Shown: piece after piece, positions 33,762 to 41,635 of the stretch | Layout: each line of letters starts with the position of its first letter | Numbering within the stretch: position 1 is the stretch's first letter | Origin: Armatimonadota bacterium | Lineage (GTDB): Bacteria > Armatimonadota > JAAZEB01 | Direction of reading: 5' to 3' | Assembly: GCA_012512505.1 (NCBI GenBank) | Contig: JAAZEB010000228.1 | Span: 1-45,829, forward strand | DNA: 45,829 nt | Position numbers and translations under genes: made by a program | Notes under the pieces: generated by a model | Databases searched by the model: none | What the model saw: only the letters and a program-made list of their open reading frames with translations | What the model was told of the DNA's origin: nothing

Positions 33762-35186
33762 TCAGCGGCCGAAGGCGTAGATGAGTGACGTGAGGAGGCC
33801 CAGCGCCGCGAGGATGTTGGTGCGGCTCAGCACCGGCTCTTGCTTGGTGTCCAGGTAAAGCACATCGCCCGGACCCAGTGTTGCCACTTCGCCCTGCACT
33901 TCGCCCTTGAGCACCTTCCGCAGGTCGATCGCCGTCCGGGTGATGCGGTCGCCGTCGCGGCGGACGATGGAGGCCGCCTTCAGGTCGGCGTCTGGCACCG
34001 GCCCGCCAGCCCGCGCCAACGCCTCGGTAACCGTCACCCGGTCACGCTCCATCAGGAAGTAGCCGCCGGCATGCACCGCGCCCAAGACGCCGAAGCGCCG
34101 CTCGACCTCCGGCTTGGGCAGCGAGATGGTGTCGCCATCCTGTAAGACGAGGTTGGCGGCGGAGTTGGCGTTTTCGAGAGCTTCGCGCAGGTTCAGCGTT
34201 TCCGTGGCGCTGTCGCGGCGCATCAGCTTCGCCAGCGATAGGTCGGCCCCCTCGACAATCCCCCCGGCCAGGGCCACCGCCTCGGCGACGGTAGTGCCCT
34301 CAGGCACCTGGTAGACGGAGGGCTTCAGCACCTGCCCGAGCACCGAGATGGTCAGCATGCGCTTCTCGGGCACGGTCACCGTATCGCCGGCCATCAGCGC
34401 CGGGTTCTGCTCGGCCACGGCCGTGGGCTGGTCCAGCGCCAGGTTCACCGGGATCTGCGCGCCGTTGCGGAGCACCACCACCCGCTCCCGATTGGCGCGC
34501 TCCGTGAAGCCGCCGGCCATCTGAATGGCGTCCATCACCTGGGCACCCACCGGGACCGCCAGCGTGCCGGGGCGCAGCACCTGCCCCAGAACGGCAACGG
34601 AGAGCATCGCGCGCTCCGGAACGCTCAACACGTCGCCGGCCTTCAGCTCCGGGTTGGTGCTGGCGTTGCCGGAGGCCTCAAAGGCGGCCAGATCGACGGC
34701 GATCGTCTGCCCTCGGCGCAGCAGGCGGATCTGAGCCCGGTCGGCGTTCTCCTCGAAGCCGCCGGCCATCTGGATCAAGTCCATCGCCCGAGCGCGGGGT
34801 GGCAGCACGTAGGTGCCCGGGCGCAGTACCCGCCCGAAGACGGAGGCCCGGTTGGCCTCCACCAGATCCACCGCCACCTCCGGCTTCAGCAGATAGCGGC
34901 TGAGCGCCTGGCGGATCGCGTCGGCGGCCTGCGCCGGCTTGAGACCGGCGACTTTCACCTCGCCCACAAAGGCGATCGGCACCTTGCCATCGTCGGTGAC
35001 GGTGACGCGGCGCGACAGCTCTGGCTCCCCCACCACGGTGATGGCGATCACGTCCCCGGGCGAGATGACCGCGTCGGCGGGCAGGGGGGCTCTGGGCATT
35101 GGGTCCGCCACCTCGCCCCGCGCGCCCGCGGCCAGCCCGGCCGTCAAGAGCAGGGCGCCCAGGAACCTGATTGCTAAGCGGGTCAT
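33762..35186 (-). CDS. Polysaccharide export protein with four SLBB domains
   Basis: 474 aa from ATG 35186, AGGAG 6 nt upstream. A signal peptide (TRLAIRFLGALLLTAGLAAG) precedes a Poly_export domain (about 38-115, ISPGDVIAITVVGEPELSRR). Four SLBB units start near residues 112, 195, 278 and 365, marked by FGRVLRPGTYVLPP, LGQVLRPGTLAVPV, LGQVLKPSVYQVPE and LGAVHAGGYFL, each followed by an A..AGG motif. The C-terminal helix is TNILAALGLLTSLIYAFGR. Wza-type proteins form the outer-membrane polysaccharide channel; no lipobox Cys is visible here. No tyrosine kinase, Wzx/Wzy or glycosyltransferase is near, so its partner is elsewhere. Confidence 0.85.
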   Translation of the reverse strand: MTRLAIRFLGALLLTAGLAAGARGEVADPMPRAPLPADAVISPGDVIAITVVGEPELSRRVTVTDDGKVPIAFVGEVKVAGLKPAQAADAIRQALSRYLLKPEVAVDLVEANRASVFGRVLRPGTYVLPPRARAMDLIQMAGGFEENADRAQIRLLRRGQTIAVDLAAFEASGNASTNPELKAGDVLSVPERAMLSVAVLGQVLRPGTLAVPVGAQVMDAIQMAGGFTERANRERVVVLRNGAQIPVNLALDQPTAVAEQNPALMAGDTVTVPEKRMLTISVLGQVLKPSVYQVPEGTTVAEAVALAGGIVEGADLSLAKLMRRDSATETLNLREALENANSAANLVLQDGDTISLPKPEVERRFGVLGAVHAGGYFLMERDRVTVTEALARAGGPVPDADLKAASIVRRDGDRITRTAIDLRKVLKGEVQGEVATLGPGDVLYLDTKQEPVLSRTNILAALGLLTSLIYAFGR

Positions 35187-35438
35187 CCTTCACTCCTCTC
35201 TGGTCCGCGGGTCCGGCCGGTGGCCGGGCCCAACGGAGCGGTGGTGCCCCCATAGCCCCGGGGTCCTACGGCCCCAACGCGGGCGGCACTCCCCGAACGA
35301 GGCCCGCGGCGGGGCGAAGGCGCTCCGCTGGATCCTCAGCGACCTCGCCAACCGTGACCAAACCGCCAAAGGCACCGCGAGCCCCCGGGCGCGGGTGCAC
35401 AATGCGTGCCATGGGTATAAGCCGGCGGGGGCGCGGCG

Positions 35439-37202
35439 ATGGCACTGACGATGGCGGCACTGGCGGCGGCGTTCCAGGCGCTGGAGCAGACGCGGCGGCG
35501 CGGCGAGATGGTGGCGGTGCTGGGGCGCCTGCTGGCGAGCGCCGACATGCAGGAGATCGCCCGCGTCGTCTACCTGTGCCAGGGCCGGCTCCGGCCGCCG
35601 TTCGAGCCGCTGGAGTTCGGGCTGCAGGCCACGCTGATGAGCCGAGCGCTGGCGGAGGCCACCGGCTGCCCCCTGGAGGAGGTGCAGGCACGCTACCAAC
35701 GGCTGGGCGACCTGGGCACCGTCGCCGGGGAACTGCTGCCGCCGGTCGGCGCCGGCCTGCGCGTGCTGGAGGTGTACGACCGCCTCTACGCGATCGCCGC
35801 CCTGTCGGGCAGCGGCGCGCAGGGCGGCAAAGTGGCGCGGCTGGCGGAGCTGCTGCGGCAGCTCTCTGCCCTGGAAGGGCGCTACACCCTGCGGATTGTG
35901 CAGGGCCAACTACGCCTGGGCGTGGGCGACGCCACAATCCTCGATGCCCTGGCGGCCTCAGCGGGGGACCCGGGCCTGCGTGCCCTCCTGGAACGCTGCT
36001 ACAACCTCGGCTCCGACCTGGGCCTGGCGGCCCAACTGCTGCGCGAGCAAGGGGCTGAGGGGCTGCGGCGCTTCAGCGTCTGCCCCGGCCGGCCGGTGCG
36101 TCCAGCGCTGGCGCAGCGCCTCACCTCTCCGGAGGAGGTACTGCGCCGCATCGGGCGCTGCCAGGTGGAGCCCAAGTACGATGGCTTCCGGCTGCAGGTT
36201 CACCGCCTCGGCGACACGGTGCGTCTTTTCTCGCGCAGCCTGGAGGATGTCTCTGGCCAGTTCCCGGAGGTGGCGCAGGCCGTGCCGCGGCAACTTCAAG
36301 CCCGGGAGGCGATCCTTGAAGGAGAGGCGGTCGGCTACCTCCCGGAGACGGGCGAGTTCCTCCCATTCCAGGTCACCAGCCAGCGGCGCCGCAAGCACAA
36401 CATCGCGGCGATGCAGGAGACGATCCCCCTGCGCCTCTTCGTGTTCGACCTGCTCTACGCCGATGGCGAGGCGTACCTGGAGTGCCCGCTCTCGGTGCGG
36501 CGCGAGGCGCTGGAGCGCTGCCTGCGGGCAACCGAGGGGGAGACGCTCTGCCTGTCGCCCGCGCTGGTCACCGCCGACGCGGCACGCTTCCAGGAATTCT
36601 TCGACGAGATGGTGGCGGAGGGCCTGGAGGGCGTGGTGGCCAAACGCCTGGACAGCCCCTACACCGCCGGCGCCCGCTCCTACAACTGGATCAAGCTCAA
36701 GCGAGGCTACCGGGCCGAGTTGGCCGATACCGTCGATTGCGTGCTCGTCGGCTACCTGCTAGGCCGCGGCCAGCGGGCACGCTTTGGGATCGGCTCGCTG
36801 CTGGGGGCCGTCTACAACCCGGAGCGCGACCGCTTCGAGACGGTGGCGAAGATCGGCTCCGGGCTGTCGGACGAGGGGTGGCGCCGGATGAAGGAGGCGC
36901 TCGATGCCGTTGCCGTGCCGCACCGGCCGGCGCGGGTGGAGTCGGTGCTAGTGCCGGACGTGTGGTGCGAGCCGCGCTACGTGGTGGCCGTGCAGGCGGA
37001 TGAGATCACCCGCAGCCCGCAGCACACGGCCGGCCGTGACGGGAGCGCCACCGGCTACGCCCTGCGCTTCCCGCGTGTCGTCGGCTGGATTCGTGAAGAC
37101 AAGCGTCCCGAGGACGCCACCACCGTGGGGGAGATCCTGGACCTTTTCCGCCTGCGGCGCCACGAGACGACGCGCCCGGAGCCGCCGTTACCCGTCGAGT
37201 AG
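35439..37202 (+). CDS. ATP-dependent DNA ligase, archaeal/eukaryal type
   Basis: 587 aa. An N-terminal DNA_ligase_A_N domain (1-200) binds DNA, followed by the adenylation domain with motif I EPKYDGFRLQ (AMP-accepting Lys246), RSLEDVSGQFPE (motif III region), EAILEGEAVGY (motif IIIa), GLEGVVAKRL (motif IV) and NWIKLKRGY (motif V), then the OB-fold. This is the full LigI-like layout of archaea rather than short bacterial LigC/LigD enzymes. The bacterial NAD-dependent LigA would be expected elsewhere in the genome. No Ku or other repair gene is adjacent. ATG 35439 has only a weak G-rich ribosome site. Its last 15 bp overlap the convergent V4R gene. Confidence 0.92.
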   Translation: MALTMAALAAAFQALEQTRRRGEMVAVLGRLLASADMQEIARVVYLCQGRLRPPFEPLEFGLQATLMSRALAEATGCPLEEVQARYQRLGDLGTVAGELLPPVGAGLRVLEVYDRLYAIAALSGSGAQGGKVARLAELLRQLSALEGRYTLRIVQGQLRLGVGDATILDALAASAGDPGLRALLERCYNLGSDLGLAAQLLREQGAEGLRRFSVCPGRPVRPALAQRLTSPEEVLRRIGRCQVEPKYDGFRLQVHRLGDTVRLFSRSLEDVSGQFPEVAQAVPRQLQAREAILEGEAVGYLPETGEFLPFQVTSQRRRKHNIAAMQETIPLRLFVFDLLYADGEAYLECPLSVRREALERCLRATEGETLCLSPALVTADAARFQEFFDEMVAEGLEGVVAKRLDSPYTAGARSYNWIKLKRGYRAELADTVDCVLVGYLLGRGQRARFGIGSLLGAVYNPERDRFETVAKIGSGLSDEGWRRMKEALDAVAVPHRPARVESVLVPDVWCEPRYVVAVQADEITRSPQHTAGRDGSATGYALRFPRVVGWIREDKRPEDATTVGEILDLFRLRRHETTRPEPPLPVE

Positions 37203-37904
37203 GCGCCGTAGGTTGGCGATCGGGCCGGGGGCCACCGGGGTGACCACGAAGCGGCACTCCGCCGCTCCTTGCGCCCGGCAGGCGATCTCCTCGCAGTTCA
37301 TCGGCCGGCCGACCAGCGTGGTCACGGTCTGCGCCAGGAAGCCGCGCGCGAAGTGGTCCTGGGGGTATTCTGCCTCTTCCTGGCTCTCGAACAGGTCGTG
37401 GCCGACAAAGAGGAGCTCGCCGTGCTCCTCGTCGACGCCCGCCAGTTCGAGGTTGCCCAGGCCCTGCAGGCGGAACATGTCGAGGCGGTTGGCCAGGTCT
37501 CCCTCGAAGTTGTCGGCGTACTTGCGGCCGATTGCCACGCGGGCCGCGTCGGGGAGGTGGAACGCCGTCTCCAGCTCGCGGAAGATCTGGCAGACGAAGC
37601 GGCTGGAGACCGCCGTCTCCAGGTAGGGGCGCAGCGGCTCGAGGCCGAAGCCGCGCATCGCCAGGCGCAGGAAGGTCATCGAGCGCACGGCCAGTTCGGC
37701 GGCAAGCGCGGTGGGGAACGCCGGGAGCAGCTCAGCCAGCGCCTGCTCGTGCATCGCGACCACCTCTTCCGGCCCCACCTGTCGGCGCGCGAACTCGCCG
37801 CTCAAGGCGCGCACCGCCGGGAGTGCCCGGTCGTCCTCTCGCCGCAGGTAATCACCCAGAAGCGCCAGGTAGCGGATCCCCAGCGCGTGCTCGTCTTTCT
37901 CCAT
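37188..37904 (-). CDS. RsbU_N-like plus V4R-domain sensor protein
   Basis: 238 aa from ATG 37904. Residues about 5-115 (LGIRYLALLGDYLRREDDRA to SMTFLRLAMRGFG) resemble the N-terminal domain of RsbU-type phosphatases, which docks an RsbT-like kinase. No PP2C phosphatase domain follows. The C-terminal half matches V4R/4-vinyl-reductase domains, including FARGFLAQTVTTLVGRPMNC and CRAQGAAECRFVV with the Cys pair that in relatives can bind small ligands or metal. A GTG at 37970 overlaps the RsbW-like stop (GTGA) and would add 22 residues. It is the last gene of the KaiC operon and probably its sensory input. Confidence 0.7.
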   Translation of the reverse strand: MEKDEHALGIRYLALLGDYLRREDDRALPAVRALSGEFARRQVGPEEVVAMHEQALAELLPAFPTALAAELAVRSMTFLRLAMRGFGLEPLRPYLETAVSSRFVCQIFRELETAFHLPDAARVAIGRKYADNFEGDLANRLDMFRLQGLGNLELAGVDEEHGELLFVGHDLFESQEEAEYPQDHFARGFLAQTVTTLVGRPMNCEEIACRAQGAAECRFVVTPVAPGPIANLRRLLDG

Positions 37905-37966
37905 GGCAACCGCGATCCGGGATTGGCGAGGGGGAAGGCCGCGCGATCGCCTACCGCCCGTTGCGT

Positions 37967-38554
37967 TCACCCGAGGTACTTGATCAACGTCAGCTCATTG
38001 CCTTCGCCGGGGTGGTAGGTGTGGCGCACCTCATCCATGAAGCTGCGGATGATGTAGCTGCCGATGCCGCGGGCTCGCCCGCTGCCAACGACCTCGGCCA
38101 GGTCCAGGCTCTCCAGTTCTTCCACCGAGAAGCGCGGCCCGCGGTCGAAGATGCGCAGCTCGATGCGGTCGCCGTAGATGGAGACGCGCAAAGTGATCGC
38201 CTCGGCTCCGCGGTCGCCATGGTGCGCCACGATCACCCGCTCCCTTAGCGACGCGTTGCCGTAGGCGTGCTCAATGATGTTGGCGCACGCCTCATCCACG
38301 GCGATCTCAATCTCGCCTACCCGGTGGTCAGGGAAGCCCATCTTGCGGGCAATCGCCGTCACGAAGTCACGCACGAGCTGCAGGTAGTCGGTCTCGCCCG
38401 GCACGACGAGCGCCAGGTCACGCCGTCCCGGCGTGCGTCGGACGCAGCGCGCCGCCGTGCAGGCTCCCCCCGGGCGTTCCGCCGCCGGCGGCTGGCCGTT
38501 GCTGTCGCCGTGGTTGTCGCTCGTCATCATGCGGTTCTCAGCGTCTCTGTTCAT
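37967..38554 (-). CDS. RsbW/SpoIIAB-like serine kinase (anti-sigma type)
   Basis: 195 aa with a non-conserved basic N-terminus of about 45 residues. The HATPase_c domain has N-box EIAVDEACANIIEHAY, G1-like FDRGP and G2-like GRARGIGSYIIRSF, the RsbW pattern rather than histidine-kinase spacing. It would phosphorylate the adjacent STAS protein and sequester a sigma factor or other target. No sigma factor is encoded nearby. ATG 38554 overlaps the STAS gene by 17 bp; ATGs at 38530 and 38527 are alternatives. Confidence 0.87.
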   Translation of the reverse strand: MNRDAENRMMTSDNHGDSNGQPPAAERPGGACTAARCVRRTPGRRDLALVVPGETDYLQLVRDFVTAIARKMGFPDHRVGEIEIAVDEACANIIEHAYGNASLRERVIVAHHGDRGAEAITLRVSIYGDRIELRIFDRGPRFSVEELESLDLAEVVGSGRARGIGSYIIRSFMDEVRHTYHPGEGNELTLIKYLG

Positions 38555-38915
38555 CGGCGGTGGCCAGGCACTGCAGCGCCTCCTGCTCAGAGCGGAAGGC
38601 GCGGATCAGTTTGGAGATGCCCAGCAAGTTGAGGATGTTGGCAATCTTCTCCGGCACGCGGGCGACCACCAGGTCGCCCGCATTCTGGCGCACCTGGCGG
38701 AAAAGCTGCAGCATCAACCCCAGGGCGGTGCTGCAGATGTAGGTCACTTCGTGCAGGTCCAGGAGTAGGCGGTAGTGGCCCTGATTGACCAGCGCCAGCA
38801 TCTCCTCCTCAAAGCGAGGATAAGAGTGCGCATCAATGTAGCCAGCCAGGCGCACGATCTGAACGGAACGACCGTCCGTTTCGGTTGGTTCGGTGGCGAT
38901 CCGTAGCTCTTTCAT
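38538..38915 (-). CDS. STAS-domain anti-sigma factor antagonist (RsbV-like)
   Basis: 125 aa. The STAS core has VRLAGYIDAHSYPRFEEEM and LLLDLHEVTYICSTALGLML, in which Ser62 sits where RsbV/SpoIIAA are phosphorylated. The expected DSSG-like sequence is CSTALG, with Ala replacing the first Gly. It would bind the RsbW-like kinase in its unphosphorylated form and release that kinase's target. The gene starts 12 nt after the RecA-like gene and overlaps the next gene. Confidence 0.88.
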   Translation of the reverse strand: MKELRIATEPTETDGRSVQIVRLAGYIDAHSYPRFEEEMLALVNQGHYRLLLDLHEVTYICSTALGLMLQLFRQVRQNAGDLVVARVPEKIANILNLLGISKLIRAFRSEQEALQCLATADEQRR

Positions 38916-38927
38916 CAGCAGTGGGTC

Positions 38928-39671
38928 CTATCGCCGGTAGTAGTCACGGTCCACCAGCAGCCCATGCTCCCGGTGGATGCGGAAAGGAAACGGGCGGGGG
39001 TCGAAGACTCCTCCACGCACCTTCAGCACCTGCAAGTTCCGCCGCGGCATCCCTCCCCGGTCCTCCGCGTAAAAGAGCCGCAGCAACACGTCGTAAGCAT
39101 TCGAGACGCAGTGGGCGTCTCGCGCATCCATTGCCTGCGCCAGGTAGAGATCCATCAAGACGACATCCGGCCTCTTGAGCAGCCGGTTCTTCTCATAGAT
39201 CAGGCGGACCAGGGCGCGCGGGGACAGGTAAGCCGCCAGCGAGGTCACCGAATCGAGCACCACGCGGGTCGGCCGCGGCATGCCGGCGAGCACCTCCGTC
39301 ACCAGGTAGAGCAGCTCCTCGGGATCGGCGCGGTCGGAGACCACGAAGCGCTCGCTGCCCCCCTCGGAGAAGGCGTCGATCAGAACGAGTTGGCCGGCGC
39401 GCTCGTAGGCGCCCAAGGAGAAGCCGAACTGCTGCTGGCTGGCGCGCACGCGCTCGGGAGTGTCGTCGCAAGCGATGAAGAGGACCGACTCGCCGCGCCG
39501 CAGGCCCTGCAGGGCAAACTGCGCGGCGAGGATTGTCTTGCCGATGCCCGCGTCTCCCTGCACCTGCCACGCCGTGCCGAACGGCAGCGAGCCGGCGCAG
39601 ATCGCGTCCGTGGGATCGAAGCGCACCTGGCGGGGCGCCCCGTCGGCCAGGCCCGGGTCGTGCTCAGGCAT
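38928..39671 (-). CDS. Single-domain KaiC/RecA-like ATPase
   Basis: 247 aa. Walker A GDAGIGKT (39-46), the strand ESVLFIACDDTPERVRASQQ in place of the KaiC TFEE segment, and Walker B TRVVLDSVTSLA. This is one RecA-fold domain, related to KaiC-like RadA/RecA-superfamily proteins in archaea and bacteria. The N-terminal 30 residues lack the GxxxLDxxxxGG motif of KaiC CI, so it is a divergent partner. ATG 39671 overlaps the double-KaiC stop by 8 bp, with GGAG 7 nt upstream. It may form hetero-oligomers with the upstream ATPase; that is inference. Confidence 0.75.
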   Translation of the reverse strand: MPEHDPGLADGAPRQVRFDPTDAICAGSLPFGTAWQVQGDAGIGKTILAAQFALQGLRRGESVLFIACDDTPERVRASQQQFGFSLGAYERAGQLVLIDAFSEGGSERFVVSDRADPEELLYLVTEVLAGMPRPTRVVLDSVTSLAAYLSPRALVRLIYEKNRLLKRPDVVLMDLYLAQAMDARDAHCVSNAYDVLLRLFYAEDRGGMPRRNLQVLKVRGGVFDPRPFPFRIHREHGLLVDRDYYRR

Positions 39672-41067
39672 CTTCCTGCTCCGCTCCCGCCGTCGGCCGG
39701 TAGAAGACCTGGATGCCCGCCGGGGTGATCCGCATGCGCCGCTCGCCGAGGACGTGGTTGACCCCGCGCGCCTTAAGGACCTCGATGCCACGCCGGCGCC
39801 GGGTGCCTTCCCGGCGGCTCCGCAGAAGCACCACCGCGTCCGCCAGCGGCTCCGCGACGCCGTAGGCGCTGCTCTGCCCGCTGCCGCCGGGCAGCTCGCT
39901 GATGAAGAGCGCCGTCGCCCCCTGGCCCCGGGTCAGGCGCACCAACTGATCGACGCGTTCCCGGAGCAGGTGGGGCGCGTGGCTCACTTCGTGGAGCATT
40001 GCCGAGAGAGAGTCGAACACCACTCGCCGGATGCCGCCGCGCCGCAGATGCTCTTGGATGCGCCAGAGGTGCTCTGCCAGGCAGGTGGTGGCAAAGGGCG
40101 CCTCCAGCACGTCCAGCTTCCCCTCCGCCCGCGGCCGGGCCAGGTCCCACCCGAACGAAGCGGCCGTGCGCTCCACCGACGCGGGGGTCTCGTGCGACAG
40201 GCAAAGAAGCCCCGGCTCGCCGCGCTGGATTCCTTCTAGCAGGAACTGCACGCCCAGGATGGTCTTCCCGGTGCCGCTCTCGCCGCCCAGCAGGAGGCTG
40301 GCGCCACGGCGCAGTCCGCCGTCCAGCAGGTGGTCCAGGCCCGCCACCCCGGTGGAGACCAGCGGTGCCTCCGCGTCCGGGGCCGGGGCGTCCGGCACCT
40401 GCGGCGGCGGGAAGACCGCGATCCCCTCCGGGCCGAAACGGAATGGGTGGCGGCCAGCGACATGCTCTTGGCCGCGCGTCTTCAACACTTCGAGGTAGCG
40501 GCGGCCGGCCACGCGGCCAACCTGGATCACGGTATCGGCGACGTAGCCCGCGAACGGGAGCGACGCCTCCCCTTGCGGGCCAACCTCCCGGGTGGCCACT
40601 ACCGTCAGGCCGCGTTGCTTCAGGGCGTTCAGCAGGCCCACCACCAGCAGCCGCTGCTCGTTGGGATCGCGGTCGAGGGCCGCGAGGTGACTGAGGCTAT
40701 CGATCAGGAGGCGCCGCGCCCCGGTCTGGCGGATCCAGTCGTCCACCACGCTGTCGGAGCCGTGAAGCTGATCGCGCAACACCTGGGGCGAGGTGCAGAC
40801 GACGCGCAGTTTGTCGGCGGCCTCCAGGGCAGGGAGGTCCCAGCCGAACTGAGCGGCCTCTCGGTAGAGCTGAGCGGGGAGCTGCTCGAAGGTGATGATC
40901 AGGCCAGCCTCGTCGTGACGGGCGGCGCCGGCATGGATGAACTGCACGCCGAGGGTGGTTTTCCCAGTGCCGGGGGCGCCCTCGAGCAGAACAGCCTGCC
41001 CGCGCAGGAAGCCCCCCGTCAGGATAAGATCGAGGCCCTCGATGCCGGTTGGGATCCTGTCCTGCAT
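39664..41067 (-). CDS. Double-domain KaiC-like ATPase
   Basis: 467 aa from ATG 41067 (GGTGA 7 nt upstream). Two RecA/KaiC domains each begin with a G(I/V)xGLDxLLxGG-type motif: IPTGIEGLDLILTGGF and VSTGVAGLDHLLDGGL. Walker A sequences are GAPGTGKT (30-37) and GESGTGKT (262-269). Domain 1 keeps one Glu of the KaiC catalytic pair (ITFEQ, Glu61). The Ser-Thr phosphosites of cyanobacterial KaiC CII are not evident. KaiA/KaiB are absent nearby, so it is not a cyanobacterial clock. It heads a five-gene operon with partner-switching proteins and probably supplies a nucleotide-dependent signal. Confidence 0.85.
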   Translation of the reverse strand: MQDRIPTGIEGLDLILTGGFLRGQAVLLEGAPGTGKTTLGVQFIHAGAARHDEAGLIITFEQLPAQLYREAAQFGWDLPALEAADKLRVVCTSPQVLRDQLHGSDSVVDDWIRQTGARRLLIDSLSHLAALDRDPNEQRLLVVGLLNALKQRGLTVVATREVGPQGEASLPFAGYVADTVIQVGRVAGRRYLEVLKTRGQEHVAGRHPFRFGPEGIAVFPPPQVPDAPAPDAEAPLVSTGVAGLDHLLDGGLRRGASLLLGGESGTGKTILGVQFLLEGIQRGEPGLLCLSHETPASVERTAASFGWDLARPRAEGKLDVLEAPFATTCLAEHLWRIQEHLRRGGIRRVVFDSLSAMLHEVSHAPHLLRERVDQLVRLTRGQGATALFISELPGGSGQSSAYGVAEPLADAVVLLRSRREGTRRRRGIEVLKARGVNHVLGERRMRITPAGIQVFYRPTAGAEQEDA

Positions 41068-41096
41068 GCCGGTGTCACCCCCCAATGCCTACGGTG

Positions 41097-41125
41097 ATTA
41101 TACTGCCGGGCGCGCATTCGGTCAA
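41097..41125 (-). promoter_or_regulatory. Near-consensus promoter of the KaiC operon
   Basis: TTGACC at 41125-41120, a 17-bp spacer and TATAAT at 41102-41097: 11 of 12 bases match sigma70 consensus, one of the two best promoters in the window. The expected start is about 23 nt before the ATG. Confidence 0.85.
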
Positions 41126-41171
41126 GCGGGCAAGCACTCGATCGGGGCTCCGAGATCCGCGCGCGCAACCC

Positions 41172-41262
41172 GGTCGGAGCGCCAGCGTCCCGCCGGCCGC
41201 CCTAGGAGACGCACTCCCACCGACAGGTCGGATCGCCGGCGTCCCGCCGGCCGCCGTAGGAG
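41172..41262. repeat. Family B repeat, two 37-bp copies
   Basis: Copies at 41172-41208 and 41226-41262 match at 34 of 37 positions, with a 54-bp period. The core is GCGTCCCGCCGGCCGCC; in copy 2 CCGGCG-TCC-CGCCGG forms a 6-bp hairpin. Both copies point the same way. Confidence 0.75.
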
Positions 41263-41294
41263 TCCCCCTTGCCCGGCGCCGTGGCCGCCCGACA

Positions 41295-41410
41295 GAAGCC
41301 CGATTGCTCGGGCACTCCGGCCAGTTGCCCGGGAGAGTAGCGGAGCGCCGCAGCCATGCGGCTTCCCAGACCGTTGAAGCCCGATGGCTCGGGCACTCCG
41401 GCTAGTTGCC
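41295..41410. repeat. Family A palindromic repeat, inverted relative to 20.1 kb
   Basis: GAAGCCCGATTGCTCGGGCA (from 41295) and GAAGCCCGATGGCTCGGGCA (from 41376) each continue into CTCCGG(C/T)-AGTTGCC, 81 bp apart. Between them lies CGGAGCGCCGCAGCCATGCG (41341-41360). On the minus strand this is the unit found twice at 20127-20278. Confidence 0.8.
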
Positions 41411-41482
41411 TGGAAGGGTAACTCCCCCATCGGCGCCTCCGGTGCCGACAGGCCGATAGCCGTTCATGGTCTCCGGGCGGTG

Positions 41483-41555
41483 GTAGGGGCGAAGCATTTG
41501 CGGTTCAGGCGTACTGCGCCGCAATCGGTTGAACCCGCCAATGCTTCGCCCCTAC
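41483..41555. repeat. Perfect terminal inverted repeat element, 73 bp
   Basis: GTAGGGGCGAAGCATT (41483-41498) and AATGCTTCGCCCCTAC (41540-41555) are a perfect 16-bp inverted repeat; GGTTCA/TGAACC inside extends the stem. Closely similar GTAGGGGCGAAGCATTTG strings are, from memory, widespread intergenic repeats in several phyla. One copy here. Confidence 0.75.
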
Positions 41556-41606
41556 GGTTCGTGATTACGGTTCGCGTACGGCTCGCAGACACCCCCTTCG
41601 CGCCGA

Positions 41607-41635
41607 TTGACAGCCGCCGCGCCGCGTGCTAAGAT
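41607..41635 (+). promoter_or_regulatory. Promoter of the galacturonokinase-like operon
   Basis: Perfect TTGACA at 41607-41612, 17-bp spacer, TAAGAT at 41630-41635 (4 of 6). The expected start is about 11 nt before the ATG at 41653, so the leader is little more than the ribosome site. Confidence 0.7.

Noticed and set aside
39664-41067. Cyanobacterial circadian clock KaiC
   Set aside because: No KaiA or KaiB nearby, the CII phosphosites are not recognisable, and the flanking genes are partner-switching proteins.
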